64,000 bases of DNA from Aminivibrio pyruvatiphilus (GTDB lineage: Bacteria > Synergistota > Synergistia > Synergistales > Aminobacteriaceae). Both the position numbers and the translations under genes were made by a program. Below the pieces are notes generated by a model, which worked only from the letters and a program-made list of their open reading frames with translations, was not told where the DNA came from and did not search any database. The stretch covers positions 124,001-188,000 of the forward strand of contig NZ_SORI01000004.1 of assembly GCF_004366815.1 (NCBI RefSeq), given 5' to 3'. The stretch's first letter is position 1. The number at the start of each line of letters is the position of its first letter. Shown here in pieces: positions 50,647-59,563 of this stretch.

Positions 50647-51771
50647 ATGAGCGCCTGGATTACTCTTCCGCCGTTCGTTTCCCTTCCGATCGCCGTCGCA
50701 TTGTTCTTCCTCGGAGGACAATCGGCTCCGTTGAAAACAGGAGCGCCCTTCTGGGCGCTCCTTATGACTGTCTACTTCGTTCTGTGCGCAGCATATGCGT
50801 CGGCAATCCGCAGGAAGAGCTTTCATCTTCTTTATCCTGTCCAGCTCCTTTCCCAGGGCATGATTGCCACGGTAGTTTCCCTGGAATCGGGCACCCTGCC
50901 GATCATCTCCTGGCTGGGAGTGCTTTCCGCTGTTTCCGGAGCCTTCATACTCCTCAATCATTTTCTTCGGGAAAAAAAACAATCCCGGGAGATTCCCCCC
51001 CTGCCCGGGTGCACGCCAAACGGTTCGACCGCGGGCCAGCGAATCGCAAATATTCCCCTGCCCGCTCTTACCACCGACTCCCAGGGCATAGTTCTCGAAA
51101 GGAACGATGCTTTTGCCTCCCTCATTCCGGGCGGTGTGGTGACGGGAAAGCCCGTGACCGACTTTTTTATTCCCGGGGAAGACTCCGTCAGCCTTGGGAA
51201 CAGAGAATATACCGTATTCCAGGCACCTCTTGACGGATTGTTCTTTTTCGCCCTTGTCGAACTGCCTAAACAGCGGAAAAAAAGCGCAACGGCAAGGGGT
51301 GCGGTCTCCCTGCTCGATCCGGCGACAGGCCTCTACTCATCTGAATACGCATCCATCCGCATTCCAGAGGAACTCAGCAGGGCTTTCCGTTACAGGAGGT
51401 GGCTCTGCGGCGTCCTTCTGGCCGTAGAATACACGTATATTCCCGGGCTGAACTACCAGGAAGAGAAGGAAAGCTCCTTCATTGAAGCCTTTTCCGCCTT
51501 CGTACGGGGTGCCATACGGGACAGTGACATGGCGTTCTATCTCGGCGACAGGAAAATACTTATTCTCCTCCCGGAAACCCCCCAGCAGGGAGCCAAGGAC
51601 GTCAGCCTCAAGCTCATGGACCTGCCGGAATCCCTCGAGGAGCTCAAAAAATCGTTCCCGTTTTCCGTGGAGATCGAATACGGCTTTGTGTATTTCAGCG
51701 GAAATTACCCCATGACCAAAGACCAGTTCCTGGAAAAATTACAATCGAACCTTGGAGGAACCTCGGAATGA
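50647..51771 (+). CDS. Membrane PAS/GGDEF-like protein with a degenerate GGDEF domain
   Basis: 374 aa. Three N-terminal transmembrane helices (~8-25, ~37-52, ~90-105) precede a PAS-like domain (PALTTDSQGIVLERNDAF) and a GGDEF-type fold beginning LLDPATGLYSSEYA. The catalytic GG(D/E)EF loop is lost: at that site the sequence reads DMAFYLGDRKILILLPE, so it cannot make c-di-GMP by known rules and may instead bind nucleotide or serve as a sensor. It is followed by and overlaps by 4 nt the GH3 gene, so they are coupled. Confidence 0.75.
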   Translation: MSAWITLPPFVSLPIAVALFFLGGQSAPLKTGAPFWALLMTVYFVLCAAYASAIRRKSFHLLYPVQLLSQGMIATVVSLESGTLPIISWLGVLSAVSGAFILLNHFLREKKQSREIPPLPGCTPNGSTAGQRIANIPLPALTTDSQGIVLERNDAFASLIPGGVVTGKPVTDFFIPGEDSVSLGNREYTVFQAPLDGLFFFALVELPKQRKKSATARGAVSLLDPATGLYSSEYASIRIPEELSRAFRYRRWLCGVLLAVEYTYIPGLNYQEEKESSFIEAFSAFVRGAIRDSDMAFYLGDRKILILLPETPQQGAKDVSLKLMDLPESLEELKKSFPFSVEIEYGFVYFSGNYPMTKDQFLEKLQSNLGGTSE

Positions 51772-53486
51772 AAAGAAACCGAACCGCTCCTTTTCTCCTG
51801 TTCCTGTTCCTGTTCCTGTTCCTGTTCCTGTTCCTGTTCCTGTTCTGCTTTATTCCCGCCGGCGTCCTGCAGGCGGGAGCCGGGAACCTGGCCGGCAGCC
51901 TTTCCCTGGAAGAAAAAGCCGGCCAGATCATGATGTGCTATTTCGAGGGGCCGGAGCTCTCGCCGAATCTCAGGAAGATGATGGCCGACATGAAGATAGG
52001 AGGCGTTATTCTCTATTCGAGCCGGGGAAACATCGTTTCAACGCCCCAGGTGGCCGCTCTTTGCAGTGACCTTCAGTCTTTCGCTTCGTCATCGGGTTCA
52101 TGGCCTCTCTTTATCGGGATTGACCAGGAAGGAGGTCTCATACAGCGGCTCACAGAGGGAGTCACCCGGTTCCCGGGCAACATGGCCCTCGGAGCGGCAA
52201 ACGACGAAAATCTCGCCGCCAAAACAGCGGAAGTGATGGCAAGGGAACTTTCCACCCTGGGCATCAACATGAATTTTGCTCCCGTGGCGGACGTGAACAA
52301 CAACCCGTTCAACCCGGTCATCGGCGTGCGCTCCTTCGGATCCTCCCCTGAATTGGTTTCACGCCTCTCCGGGGCGATGGCATCCGCCTTTGCAAGAGAA
52401 GGAGTCATCCCGTCGGCAAAGCATTTTCCGGGACACGGGAACACGGAAACAGACTCTCATTCGGGGCTGCCCCTTATTTCCTCCGCAAGGGACGAGCTTG
52501 AAAAAACGGAATTCCCGCCCTTCCGCACCCTTGTCGCATCAGGAGTGCCCATGGTCATGACGGCCCACGTGCTTGTGCCGGCTCTCGACCCGGAACTGCC
52601 TGCCACGCTCTCCCCTTCCATCCTCGGCATGCTCAGAAAGGAAATGGGTTTTTCCGGCGTCATAATCACCGATTCCATGGGGATGGGCGCCCTGAAACAG
52701 GGGAGGACCATCGCTGAGGCGGCCATAACGGCATTCAACGCCGGTGCGGATATTCTTCTTTTCGGGGCGGACAGGGGGTACGAGGAACAGGAGCATTTCG
52801 TCATTTTCGAGTCAATCCTGGAAGCCTGCAGGAATGGTACCATCCCCGCGAAAAGGCTCGATGAAGCAGTGGGAAGAATACTCGATCTCAAGACAGAAGC
52901 CGGTCTCTTCAGTGAGGAGAAAGGAACGCGGATCGACCGTATGCCGGATCCTGAAGGAGAAATGATTGCCGAGAGAGTCGCGGCCGAAAGCGTAACACTT
53001 GTCCGCAGCTGGAGAGAAGCAACGGAAAAAATAAAAACCGGGGGAAAGATCCCGCTGGTCTGGCCCGAAGAGCAGATAGCTGCAGCAGAAATTCTTGTTC
53101 AGGCATGCCCGTTTTTTACCCTTTTTGCCCTCCCCGGGAAACCGGGAAAGGAAGATATCAGGCTTCTGTCGGACAAAATCGGGAATCAGGAGGTGATTTT
53201 CGCAGCCGACTACGACTGCTGGAAAAACGAACATTGGCTCGACCTTCTGAGAACCCTTGGGCAGGATCGGTTATTCCTCCTCTCTGCCAGAACACCCTAT
53301 TCCCTGCTCGCTCTTCCGGAAGCAAAAGGTTTTTTCGCGCTCTACAGCGACATACCCGCCACAATGAAGGCTCTCGGTCGAATCCTCAACGGGAATGCAT
53401 CACCCAGGGGAAATCTCCCGGTGGAACTGCCGGGGCTGTATCCGCAGGGGTGGGGAGAGGAAAAATTCCGCACGCCTTCCCCTTAA
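51768..53486 (+). CDS. Secreted family-3 glycoside hydrolase (NagZ-like beta-N-acetylhexosaminidase)
   Basis: 572 aa. GH3 NagZ features: FIGIDQEGGLIQRL, FAPVADVNNNP, the KHFPGHGNTETDSH loop (general-acid His-Asp dyad region) and SGVIITDSMGMGAL (nucleophile Asp). The gene's signal peptide is remarkable: the hydrophobic core is eight copies of Leu-Phe, encoded by eight exact CTGTTC units (51798-51845). The enzyme probably removes N-acetylglucosamine from peptidoglycan fragments outside the cytoplasm; most NagZ are cytosolic, so the export signal matters. A ~200-aa C-terminal domain follows. Overlaps by 4 nt with the preceding PAS/GGDEF gene. Confidence 0.93.
   Translation: MKRNRTAPFLLFLFLFLFLFLFLFLFCFIPAGVLQAGAGNLAGSLSLEEKAGQIMMCYFEGPELSPNLRKMMADMKIGGVILYSSRGNIVSTPQVAALCSDLQSFASSSGSWPLFIGIDQEGGLIQRLTEGVTRFPGNMALGAANDENLAAKTAEVMARELSTLGINMNFAPVADVNNNPFNPVIGVRSFGSSPELVSRLSGAMASAFAREGVIPSAKHFPGHGNTETDSHSGLPLISSARDELEKTEFPPFRTLVASGVPMVMTAHVLVPALDPELPATLSPSILGMLRKEMGFSGVIITDSMGMGALKQGRTIAEAAITAFNAGADILLFGADRGYEEQEHFVIFESILEACRNGTIPAKRLDEAVGRILDLKTEAGLFSEEKGTRIDRMPDPEGEMIAERVAAESVTLVRSWREATEKIKTGGKIPLVWPEEQIAAAEILVQACPFFTLFALPGKPGKEDIRLLSDKIGNQEVIFAADYDCWKNEHWLDLLRTLGQDRLFLLSARTPYSLLALPEAKGFFALYSDIPATMKALGRILNGNASPRGNLPVELPGLYPQGWGEEKFRTPSP
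51798..51845 (+). repeat. Hexanucleotide microsatellite (CTGTTC)8 in the GH3 signal peptide
   Basis: Eight perfect tandem CTGTTC units encoding (Leu-Phe)8. Copy-number change would not shift the frame but would lengthen or shorten the signal-peptide core by two residues per unit. Confidence 0.97.
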
Positions 53487-53671
53487 CCCGCAAGGATCAT
53501 ATTGCTGCCGTGGTGAAGCGAGGGCATTATGGAGACAGGAACCGCAGACTGGGCGAGAAACCAGGATCCGTCGTCGGTTTTGTCCCATACACAGGCTGAA
53601 GCCTTGGGGGAGCAGGTGCAGAGAGGACCGTCGCAGTACCAGTTTCCGTTGGCGTCTTTTATCCACATCAT
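53483..53671 (-). CDS. Small cysteine-containing protein with a strong own promoter
   Basis: 62 aa from ATG 53671 (GGGAGG ahead). Contains YCDGPLCTCSPKASAC (four cysteines within 16 residues) and ASACVWDKTDDGSWF, then a hydrophobic-Ser C-terminus. It could be a small metal-binding protein. Its stop overlaps the end of the convergent GH3 gene by 4 nt. A near-consensus sigma-70-type promoter sits directly upstream (53718-53746), which argues that it is truly expressed. Unknown function. Confidence 0.72.
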   Translation of the reverse strand: MMWIKDANGNWYCDGPLCTCSPKASACVWDKTDDGSWFLAQSAVPVSIMPSLHHGSNMILAG

Positions 53672-53717
53672 GGCGAAAACCTCCCGTAATTTAAACCTTT
53701 GTTTCTATTACGGGCTA

Positions 53718-53746
53718 TTTATAACATTAGGATTCTAAATTGTCAA
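53718..53746 (-). promoter_or_regulatory. Near-consensus promoter of the 62-aa gene
   Basis: TTGACA (53741-53746) and TATAAA (53718-53723) on the minus strand with an exact 17-nt spacer, ~46 nt upstream of the ATG. Confidence 0.82.
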
Positions 53747-53782
53747 CATGGGTTGATGTATTTTTTTTCTTTGAACTGATGT

Positions 53783-54631
53783 TCATTTTACATAGGGCAG
53801 GGTTTCCCCTTCCGGTGATTTCAGGGAGGGTACAAGGTACGTAACTTCCGGTACGGATGACTGACCCTGAAGGACATTGACGAGGATACGCCCAGCAGTA
53901 ACGCCGAATTCAAAAGCCGGCCACTCAAGGGCATGCATCCCCCGGGGAGGACGCACGCCGGGCCTTGCGCAGAAAACCCCCTGCGGTTCGGCAGGGGGGG
54001 GCAGGTCCGTGCCGTCGAGCACGGAGAAAACCTGATCTTCTCCTTCTGCCCAGGGGTCGATCATCCGGGAAAGAAAGGGGAACAGAAGGGCTCCTCCTCC
54101 TTCCCTGTACCTCAGTTTAGCTGTTTTGCCCGCCAGGGTTTTCAGTCGCTCCATGGTCCTTCCAGGTGAAATAAGGACTGCCGGCGTATGAGGGAGGGAA
54201 AAGCCGGCGGTAACCAGGGGGGTGGAAGAAATCGCCCCCCGGGACTCATGACCGTGATCCTCCCTTCCTGCCCAGAGGATGCAATCCACGTGCCGTGCCT
54301 CAAGGGAGGGGAAAAGTTCTCCCGGGCAGAAGCCCGGAAGCTTGAGCAAAAGATCCAGGCCGGCCCGTGAGAGCACCCTGTTGAGGCCCTCCATAAAAGG
54401 CCCCGTGAGCCAGGGGTCCATTTCGTCAAGGACGAGAGCGGCAATCCCCGTTTTTCCTCCCGACAGGCTGCTTGCTGCAAGATCAAGCCTGTAGCCGAGT
54501 TCTTTCGCAATTTTCCAGACCCTTTCCCTCGTCGCCTGGGAGATGCGGGAGTCCCCCCGCAATGCCCTGCTGACCGTGGCCTTGTTCACACCGGCCAGGC
54601 GGGCGACGTCTTCCATGGTCGCCTTCGCCAT
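53783..54631 (-). CDS. LacI-family transcriptional regulator
   Basis: 282 aa. The N-terminal LacI helix-turn-helix is clear: TMEDVARLAGVNKATVSRAL and the hinge ISQATRERVWKIAKELGYR. The rest is a periplasmic-binding-protein-like effector domain, but only ~220 aa instead of the typical ~280, and several core motifs are weak, so it may be a shortened or divergent form. The gene is 12 bp downstream of the uridine-kinase-like gene on the same strand, so it is probably co-transcribed. The effector and targets are unknown. Confidence 0.88.
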   Translation of the reverse strand: MAKATMEDVARLAGVNKATVSRALRGDSRISQATRERVWKIAKELGYRLDLAASSLSGGKTGIAALVLDEMDPWLTGPFMEGLNRVLSRAGLDLLLKLPGFCPGELFPSLEARHVDCILWAGREDHGHESRGAISSTPLVTAGFSLPHTPAVLISPGRTMERLKTLAGKTAKLRYREGGGALLFPFLSRMIDPWAEGEDQVFSVLDGTDLPPPAEPQGVFCARPGVRPPRGMHALEWPAFEFGVTAGRILVNVLQGQSSVPEVTYLVPSLKSPEGETLPYVK

Positions 54632-54643
54632 TCCGCCGCCCCG

Positions 54644-56287
54644 CTATACGTCGAAGCAGGTTCCGCCGATGAACTCCCTGATTATGGAATTGTTGGGAAT
54701 GTTTTCGGACGGAATCATGGGAATAAACCGGAGCATGGAAAGAAGCCGCTGGGCATCTCCGTAGACGGGAGACCCTTCCGGAACGGTGTGAAGAACAGGG
54801 TCGACGTAGGCCCGGAGCGCCGAGAGTTCGTAGGGAAGGGATGAATTGAACATGATATCCGCCCGTTTCTGGTAGGGGAAGACGTATTTCATGGCTCCCC
54901 TGATGACTTTGGGCCAGATGGTGAGGGTCGATTCCGCCGAATGCCCCCGGGTTCTGGAATCCCGGACAAGCCTTCTCAGAAGCCGGTTGTCGGTGGTGCT
55001 CGTCCTGTTGTGGTCGTCCAGGTAGACCCCGGTCAGGGGGGATACGAAAATTCCGTAGCGCTCCTCTTTCGGTATGACGTCGGTAATCCGGTCGTTAAGG
55101 CCGTGAATGCCCTCCATGATGAGAATATCCCTTGGCTGGAGGCGGACCTTCTTTCCGGGAAATTTTTTGCCTTCGATGAAGTCGAACTGGGGAAGAACGA
55201 CCTCCTCGCCGGCGAGAAGGCGCCTCAGGTGGTCTTCGAGAAGCTCGAGTTCCAGGGCTTCGATAACCTCGAAATCGTAGTTGCCCTCCCCGTCCCTCGG
55301 GGTGTTCTCACGGTCAACGAAATAGTTGTCCATCGCCAGGGTGACGGGATTTTTACCGCAGACCTGGAGCTGGATCTTCAGCCGCTCCGACAGGGTGGTC
55401 TTCCCCGAGCCCGAGGGGCCGGCTATGGCGACAACCTTGACCTTAGGCCTGGAAGAAATTTCCTCCGCAATTCTTCCGAGATTTCGGGCATGGAAAGCCT
55501 CGGAGATGAGAATGACCTCGAGAGCCTTGCCCTCAGCAACTTTTTTGTGGAGGCTGTCCATGTTCCGAAGGTCGAGTACTTCAAGCCACCGCGCGTAGTC
55601 CAGGAACACCGAAGAAAGGTTCTTCGAGGCCCGGAAAGGAGGAAGGGCGGAAGGATAGTTGATCGTCGGGAACTGGAGCACCATCCCGGGACCGAGAGGC
55701 TTGAGATCGAAAAGCTTCAGATAGCCCGTGGACGGGGCGAGGGGCGCGTAGTAATAGCCGTATATATCGGCGCACCGGTACAGTTCCACCGGGTCGACCC
55801 CTGCCCATTTGAAGAGCCTCGCGACTTCGCAGCTCCCCTGCCGTTCGAAAATCTTCCGGGCTTTGTCAAGGGAGACGACTTTCCTGACGAAGGGAAGATC
55901 TTTGGATATCAGGTCTGCCATCATTGTTTTTATGGCCTGGAGATCATCCCCGGAAAGAGGTCCTTCCTGGTCCTCCCAGTAATACCCTTCACTGATGGAA
56001 TGCCTGAGGACAATGTTTCGGCCCAGAGCTTTCCTGCAGGCTAGCACCAGCAGAAAGCTGAGGGACCGCCGGTACACTTCCATTCCTTCAAAAGACGAGG
56101 TATCGATGAACTCGACCTCAGCCGAGTCTTCGATGACCCAGTCCAGGGATCTGAGATAATTATTCACTCTCCAGGCTACGACAGTGTCGCCACCTTCGGG
56201 GCGGCTTTCGGAGAGAACTGCTTTGCCAGTGACGGGAACGTCGCTGGAAAACACGGGCCCGTGTTTCACATGGACGGTAAACGCCAT
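54644..56287 (-). CDS. Uridine-kinase-like P-loop protein with ThrRS-like N-terminal domains
   Basis: 547 aa. N-terminal ~60 residues look like a TGS domain; residues ~60-270 match the ThrRS/AlaRS second-additional-domain family (HSISEGYYWE). The C-terminal half is a uridine/nucleoside kinase: Walker A GPSGSGKT (290-297), DNYFVDRENTPRDGEGNYDFE and MEGIHGLND. This long architecture is known in Firmicutes, Thermotoga and Synergistota and is annotated as uridine kinase. It phosphorylates uridine or a similar nucleoside in pyrimidine salvage. ATG 56287 preceded by GAGGAG. Divergent from the FadR-like gene. Confidence 0.91.
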   Translation of the reverse strand: MAFTVHVKHGPVFSSDVPVTGKAVLSESRPEGGDTVVAWRVNNYLRSLDWVIEDSAEVEFIDTSSFEGMEVYRRSLSFLLVLACRKALGRNIVLRHSISEGYYWEDQEGPLSGDDLQAIKTMMADLISKDLPFVRKVVSLDKARKIFERQGSCEVARLFKWAGVDPVELYRCADIYGYYYAPLAPSTGYLKLFDLKPLGPGMVLQFPTINYPSALPPFRASKNLSSVFLDYARWLEVLDLRNMDSLHKKVAEGKALEVILISEAFHARNLGRIAEEISSRPKVKVVAIAGPSGSGKTTLSERLKIQLQVCGKNPVTLAMDNYFVDRENTPRDGEGNYDFEVIEALELELLEDHLRRLLAGEEVVLPQFDFIEGKKFPGKKVRLQPRDILIMEGIHGLNDRITDVIPKEERYGIFVSPLTGVYLDDHNRTSTTDNRLLRRLVRDSRTRGHSAESTLTIWPKVIRGAMKYVFPYQKRADIMFNSSLPYELSALRAYVDPVLHTVPEGSPVYGDAQRLLSMLRFIPMIPSENIPNNSIIREFIGGTCFDV

Positions 56288-56397
56288 GAAGACTCCTCCT
56301 CTCGGTTGGGAAAAAGGATGTTGCCTTGATGAATAAAGTAGATTATGCTGTATCTTATCATATTCCTATCAGCCTATTACACGGTGAGGAGAAACCC

Positions 56398-57102
56398 ATG
56401 GAGAACGGAAGAGGAAAAACGAAGATTTACGATCAGGTCGTTGAAACGGTAAAAAAAATGATCGCCGATGGAATCCTGCCCCAGGGATCGGCCCTTCCTC
56501 CGGAACGGCAGCTCATCGAGGAACTCAACGTGAGCAGGAGTTCACTCAGGGAGGGGTTCCGGATACTGGAAATGATGGGCTTTATCGAAAGCATCCCCGG
56601 GAAGGGGCGTTTCGTGCGCAGGTCAAGGGGTGAGGGGAGCAGCACAGGAAAGGTGCCTCTTCAGGACGAGGCGATCCTGGAACTGGTGGAGGCCAGGCTC
56701 GTTCTTGAACCCGCCATCGCGGTGGAGGCTGCCAAGCATGCGTCGCCTTCCGACCTGACGAGGATCAGGCGGATCCTCACAAAAACGGGAAAAGACGTGG
56801 AATCCCTGGAACACCGCGCCCAGTGCGACTACGATTTCCACCTTGTCCTTGCCGAGTCCACCCACAACTTCATCTTCGTCAATATCGTGAAGATGACCTT
56901 CAACCTCATCATGGCCACTCACGAACGAATCTACGCGCTCCTCGACGATAAGGAGATTTTCCTGAGAGAACACGAAGACGTGTACGACGCCATCGTCGTA
57001 AGGGACCTGGACAAGGTAACCAGGCTCATGACCGCTCATGTCCAGAGGGTGTACCGTACCCTCCAGAACGGAATCGCCCTTGAGGGAATCCGGGAGATCT
57101 GA
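56398..57102 (+). CDS. GntR-family regulator (FadR/FCD subfamily)
   Basis: 234 aa from ATG 56398 (GAGGAG ahead); an upstream in-frame start at 56326 lacks a ribosome site. GntR winged helix: KIYDQVVETVKKMIADGILP, LPPERQLIEELNVSRSSLREG; FCD-type C-domain with CDYDFHLVLAESTHN (metal-type His) and HEDVYDAIVVRDLDKV. Stand-alone, terminator-like hairpin at its end. Sugar- or organic-acid-responsive by family. Confidence 0.91.
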   Translation: MENGRGKTKIYDQVVETVKKMIADGILPQGSALPPERQLIEELNVSRSSLREGFRILEMMGFIESIPGKGRFVRRSRGEGSSTGKVPLQDEAILELVEARLVLEPAIAVEAAKHASPSDLTRIRRILTKTGKDVESLEHRAQCDYDFHLVLAESTHNFIFVNIVKMTFNLIMATHERIYALLDDKEIFLREHEDVYDAIVVRDLDKVTRLMTAHVQRVYRTLQNGIALEGIREI

Positions 57103-57112
57103 CGATCTCCCG
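57091..57112. terminator. Hairpin at the end of the FadR-like gene
   Basis: A perfect 9-bp stem cgggagatc/gatctcccg with a 4-nt loop, overlapping the stop codon, between two convergent genes; weak T-run, so efficiency uncertain. Confidence 0.6.
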
Positions 57113-57126
57113 TTCCCTGCTTTCCT

Positions 57127-58509
57127 TCAGAAGGTCCACTCGAAATCGGGCAGTCCTTCCGCGAGGAGCCTTCTTTTTATGTCGGCCCCGATTTCTTCAA
57201 GGGCCTTTCCGGTTCTGCCTTCACACCGGGTAACGATCACGGGCTGGGTGTTCGAGGCCCTGATCAGGCCCCATCCCGCCGGGTAGAGTATCCGCACCCC
57301 GTCCACAGTGATGGCTTCATGATCGTGCAGCGCCTTGTCACGGATCGCATTCACCACTTCGAATTTTTCTTCGTCGGCGCAGTCGATCCTTATTTCCGCC
57401 GTGCTCAGGTAGACGGGGACATGGGAAACCATGGCCGAAAGGCTCTCCGTGCCGTGGGAAAGCATCCGCAGGAGCCTTCCCGCCGCATAGAAAGAGTCGT
57501 CAAAACCGTAATACTCGTCCGCGAAGAAAAAATGGCCTGACAGTTCACCGGCGAAGACGGCGCCGATCTCCTTCATCTTCGCCTTGATGAGGGAGTGCCC
57601 CGACTTCCAGAACAGCGGCTTTCCTCCAAGCCTGAGAATTTCATCCACAAGGGACTGGGAGCATTTAACCTCAACTATGGCTTCCGCTCCCGGGTGCTTC
57701 GGAAGGATCTCCTCCCAGAAAAGAGCCATGAGGATATCCCCCCAGATCATCTCTCCCCGTTCGTCCACCACTCCCAGCCTGTCGGCGTCGCCGTCGAAGG
57801 CGATGCCCAGGTCGGCCTTTTCCCTGACGACGGTTTCCATGAGCGAAACGAGGTTCTCCCTTTTCTGCGGATCGGGGTGGTGGTTCGGAAATGTACCGTC
57901 CGGCTTTTCAAAAAGCGAAACCACCGAACACCCCAGGGACTCGAGAAAGGAGCGGACATGAAGGCCGGCGGTTCCGTTTCCGCTGTCGGCCACAACCTTG
58001 AGTTTCCTGGGACCCAGGGAGATCTTCGACCGCAGCATCTCCAGGTACCTGCCGGAAATATCGGCTGTTTCCACCCTGCCTTCAGGGGAACCTTTCTGAA
58101 GGTCGTCCTCAAGAATCATCCGGAGTATCTCCCGAATTTCGTCGCCATAGAGGGTGGAGGTTCCATAGGCAAGCTTGAGCCCGTTCATGTCTTTTGGATT
58201 GTGGCTCCCGGTTATCATTACCCCTCCCCCGAGGGAAAGTCCCGGTATGCTCCAGTAGAGAATAGGCGTGGTTACCGTCCCGAGCCTGACCACGTCAAGC
58301 CCGGCCCAGGTAAGGCCGCGCACCGCAGCCTTCTCTATTCTTGCCGTGGAGAGCCTGACGTCTCCTCCGACGGAAACCTTGTCCACGCCGCGGCGGCGGA
58401 GCCAGGTGCCGAAGGCCTTTCCTACGGCTTCCACCACCGGGTCGGAAAGATCCGTATCAGCGACGCCGCGGATATCATATTCGCGAAAAATGACAGGTGA
58501 AATTTGCAT
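57127..58509 (-). CDS. Phosphomannomutase/phosphoglucomutase
   Basis: 460 aa. Alpha-D-phosphohexomutase family: active-site phosphoserine in MITGSHNP (Ser102), metal loop FDGDADR (Asp239, 241, 243), sugar-binding loop GELSGH (~residue 320), and phosphate-binding C-domain RASNTQP. It interconverts the 1- and 6-phosphates of mannose or glucose and feeds sugar-nucleotide or envelope-polysaccharide synthesis. ATG 58509 with AAAGGAGG ahead. Divergent from the AEC transporter. Confidence 0.95.
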   Translation of the reverse strand: MQISPVIFREYDIRGVADTDLSDPVVEAVGKAFGTWLRRRGVDKVSVGGDVRLSTARIEKAAVRGLTWAGLDVVRLGTVTTPILYWSIPGLSLGGGVMITGSHNPKDMNGLKLAYGTSTLYGDEIREILRMILEDDLQKGSPEGRVETADISGRYLEMLRSKISLGPRKLKVVADSGNGTAGLHVRSFLESLGCSVVSLFEKPDGTFPNHHPDPQKRENLVSLMETVVREKADLGIAFDGDADRLGVVDERGEMIWGDILMALFWEEILPKHPGAEAIVEVKCSQSLVDEILRLGGKPLFWKSGHSLIKAKMKEIGAVFAGELSGHFFFADEYYGFDDSFYAAGRLLRMLSHGTESLSAMVSHVPVYLSTAEIRIDCADEEKFEVVNAIRDKALHDHEAITVDGVRILYPAGWGLIRASNTQPVIVTRCEGRTGKALEEIGADIKRRLLAEGLPDFEWTF

Positions 58510-58629
58510 ATACGATCCTCCTTTGTGTACACTCTATTTGTGCCCCGGAGCCTGAGACTGTATTATAATTGACCGGCATCAATTCACTGACAAGAAGAAG
58601 CCCGATGAAGGGCAAAAGGAGCTTATTTC

Positions 58630-59556
58630 ATGAATGAAATTGCCATCATCTCCCCCATTGCCGCTGTCATCCTTATCGGGTGGGTTTTCACCGAGTTCGG
58701 CATCATCCCCAGGAGCACGTTCAGGGAAAACAACAAGATACTCTACTGGCTTTCCATCCCAGCTCTTCTCATCCGGCTCACGGCCAGGGCGGACCTTACG
58801 GCTGCGGGGAACCTGAACCTTCTGCCCGCGGTCCACGCAGGCTATCTTATCATGCCCCTTATTGCCTGGGCCGCAGGGAGGCTTGCCGGCGAGGAAAGAA
58901 ACCGGCTTGCCATTTCCGCACTGGTCTCCATGCGGTCGAACCAGGTTTTCATGGGCATTCCCGCTGTTTCAATAGCCTTGGGTTCACAGGGACTCGAGAG
59001 CCTCTCCCTGTATTTCGCCATGAGCCTTGTAGGCTACCACATGATTTCCATCGCTGCCTCCCAGATTGTCCTCTCCGGGGGAATATCTCCGAGGTCCATT
59101 CTCAACTCGGCCAGGAAACTCGCCGCCAACCCCATGGTGATCGCCTGCTTCGCAGGAATCGGCTTCTCCCTGGCAGGGGTGAACGAATTCCCCCGCCCGG
59201 TGGATGTCACCCTGAAAGTATTGGGCGATATCGGGACGGGCATGGCACTCCTTGCCGTGGGAGCGGGGCTTTCTTTCCGGTCGGTTCCCTCCATGCTCAG
59301 GAAAACATGGAGGGATACGCTGATCAAGCTTGTGGTTCAGCCTGCTGTGGTGTGGGCGTTCTTTCTTCTATGGCCTGTGGACCCCATAATGGTGAAAGTG
59401 GTGGTCTTCGTGTGCGCCATGCCTGTGGCGGTGAATTCTCTCGTGGTTGCCCAGGGAATGGGAATGGACGACCAGTATGCGGGGGAAGTGATTGCCGTGA
59501 CAACCGTCCTTTCGGCAATCACCCTTCCCTTCTGGATCAGGGTGCTGGGAATATAA
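58630..59556 (+). CDS. AEC-family (auxin efflux carrier-type) transporter
   Basis: 308 aa with ~10 hydrophobic helices and the family N-terminus IISPIAAVILIGWVFTEFGI; later the conserved MRSNQVFMGIPAV (residues ~98) and MPVAVNSLVVAQGMG. The AEC superfamily exports or imports organic acids such as malate, so this may serve carboxylate exchange. ATG 58630 with AAAAGGAG ahead; a TATAAT box at 58564-58569 may drive it. It ends 7 bp before the convergent metallo-hydrolase. Confidence 0.93.
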   Translation: MNEIAIISPIAAVILIGWVFTEFGIIPRSTFRENNKILYWLSIPALLIRLTARADLTAAGNLNLLPAVHAGYLIMPLIAWAAGRLAGEERNRLAISALVSMRSNQVFMGIPAVSIALGSQGLESLSLYFAMSLVGYHMISIAASQIVLSGGISPRSILNSARKLAANPMVIACFAGIGFSLAGVNEFPRPVDVTLKVLGDIGTGMALLAVGAGLSFRSVPSMLRKTWRDTLIKLVVQPAVVWAFFLLWPVDPIMVKVVVFVCAMPVAVNSLVVAQGMGMDDQYAGEVIAVTTVLSAITLPFWIRVLGI

Positions 59557-59563
59557 CCTCTTT

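Noticed and set aside
51798-51845. CRISPR-like array
   Set aside because: A 6-bp tandem repeat without spacers, inside a coding sequence.
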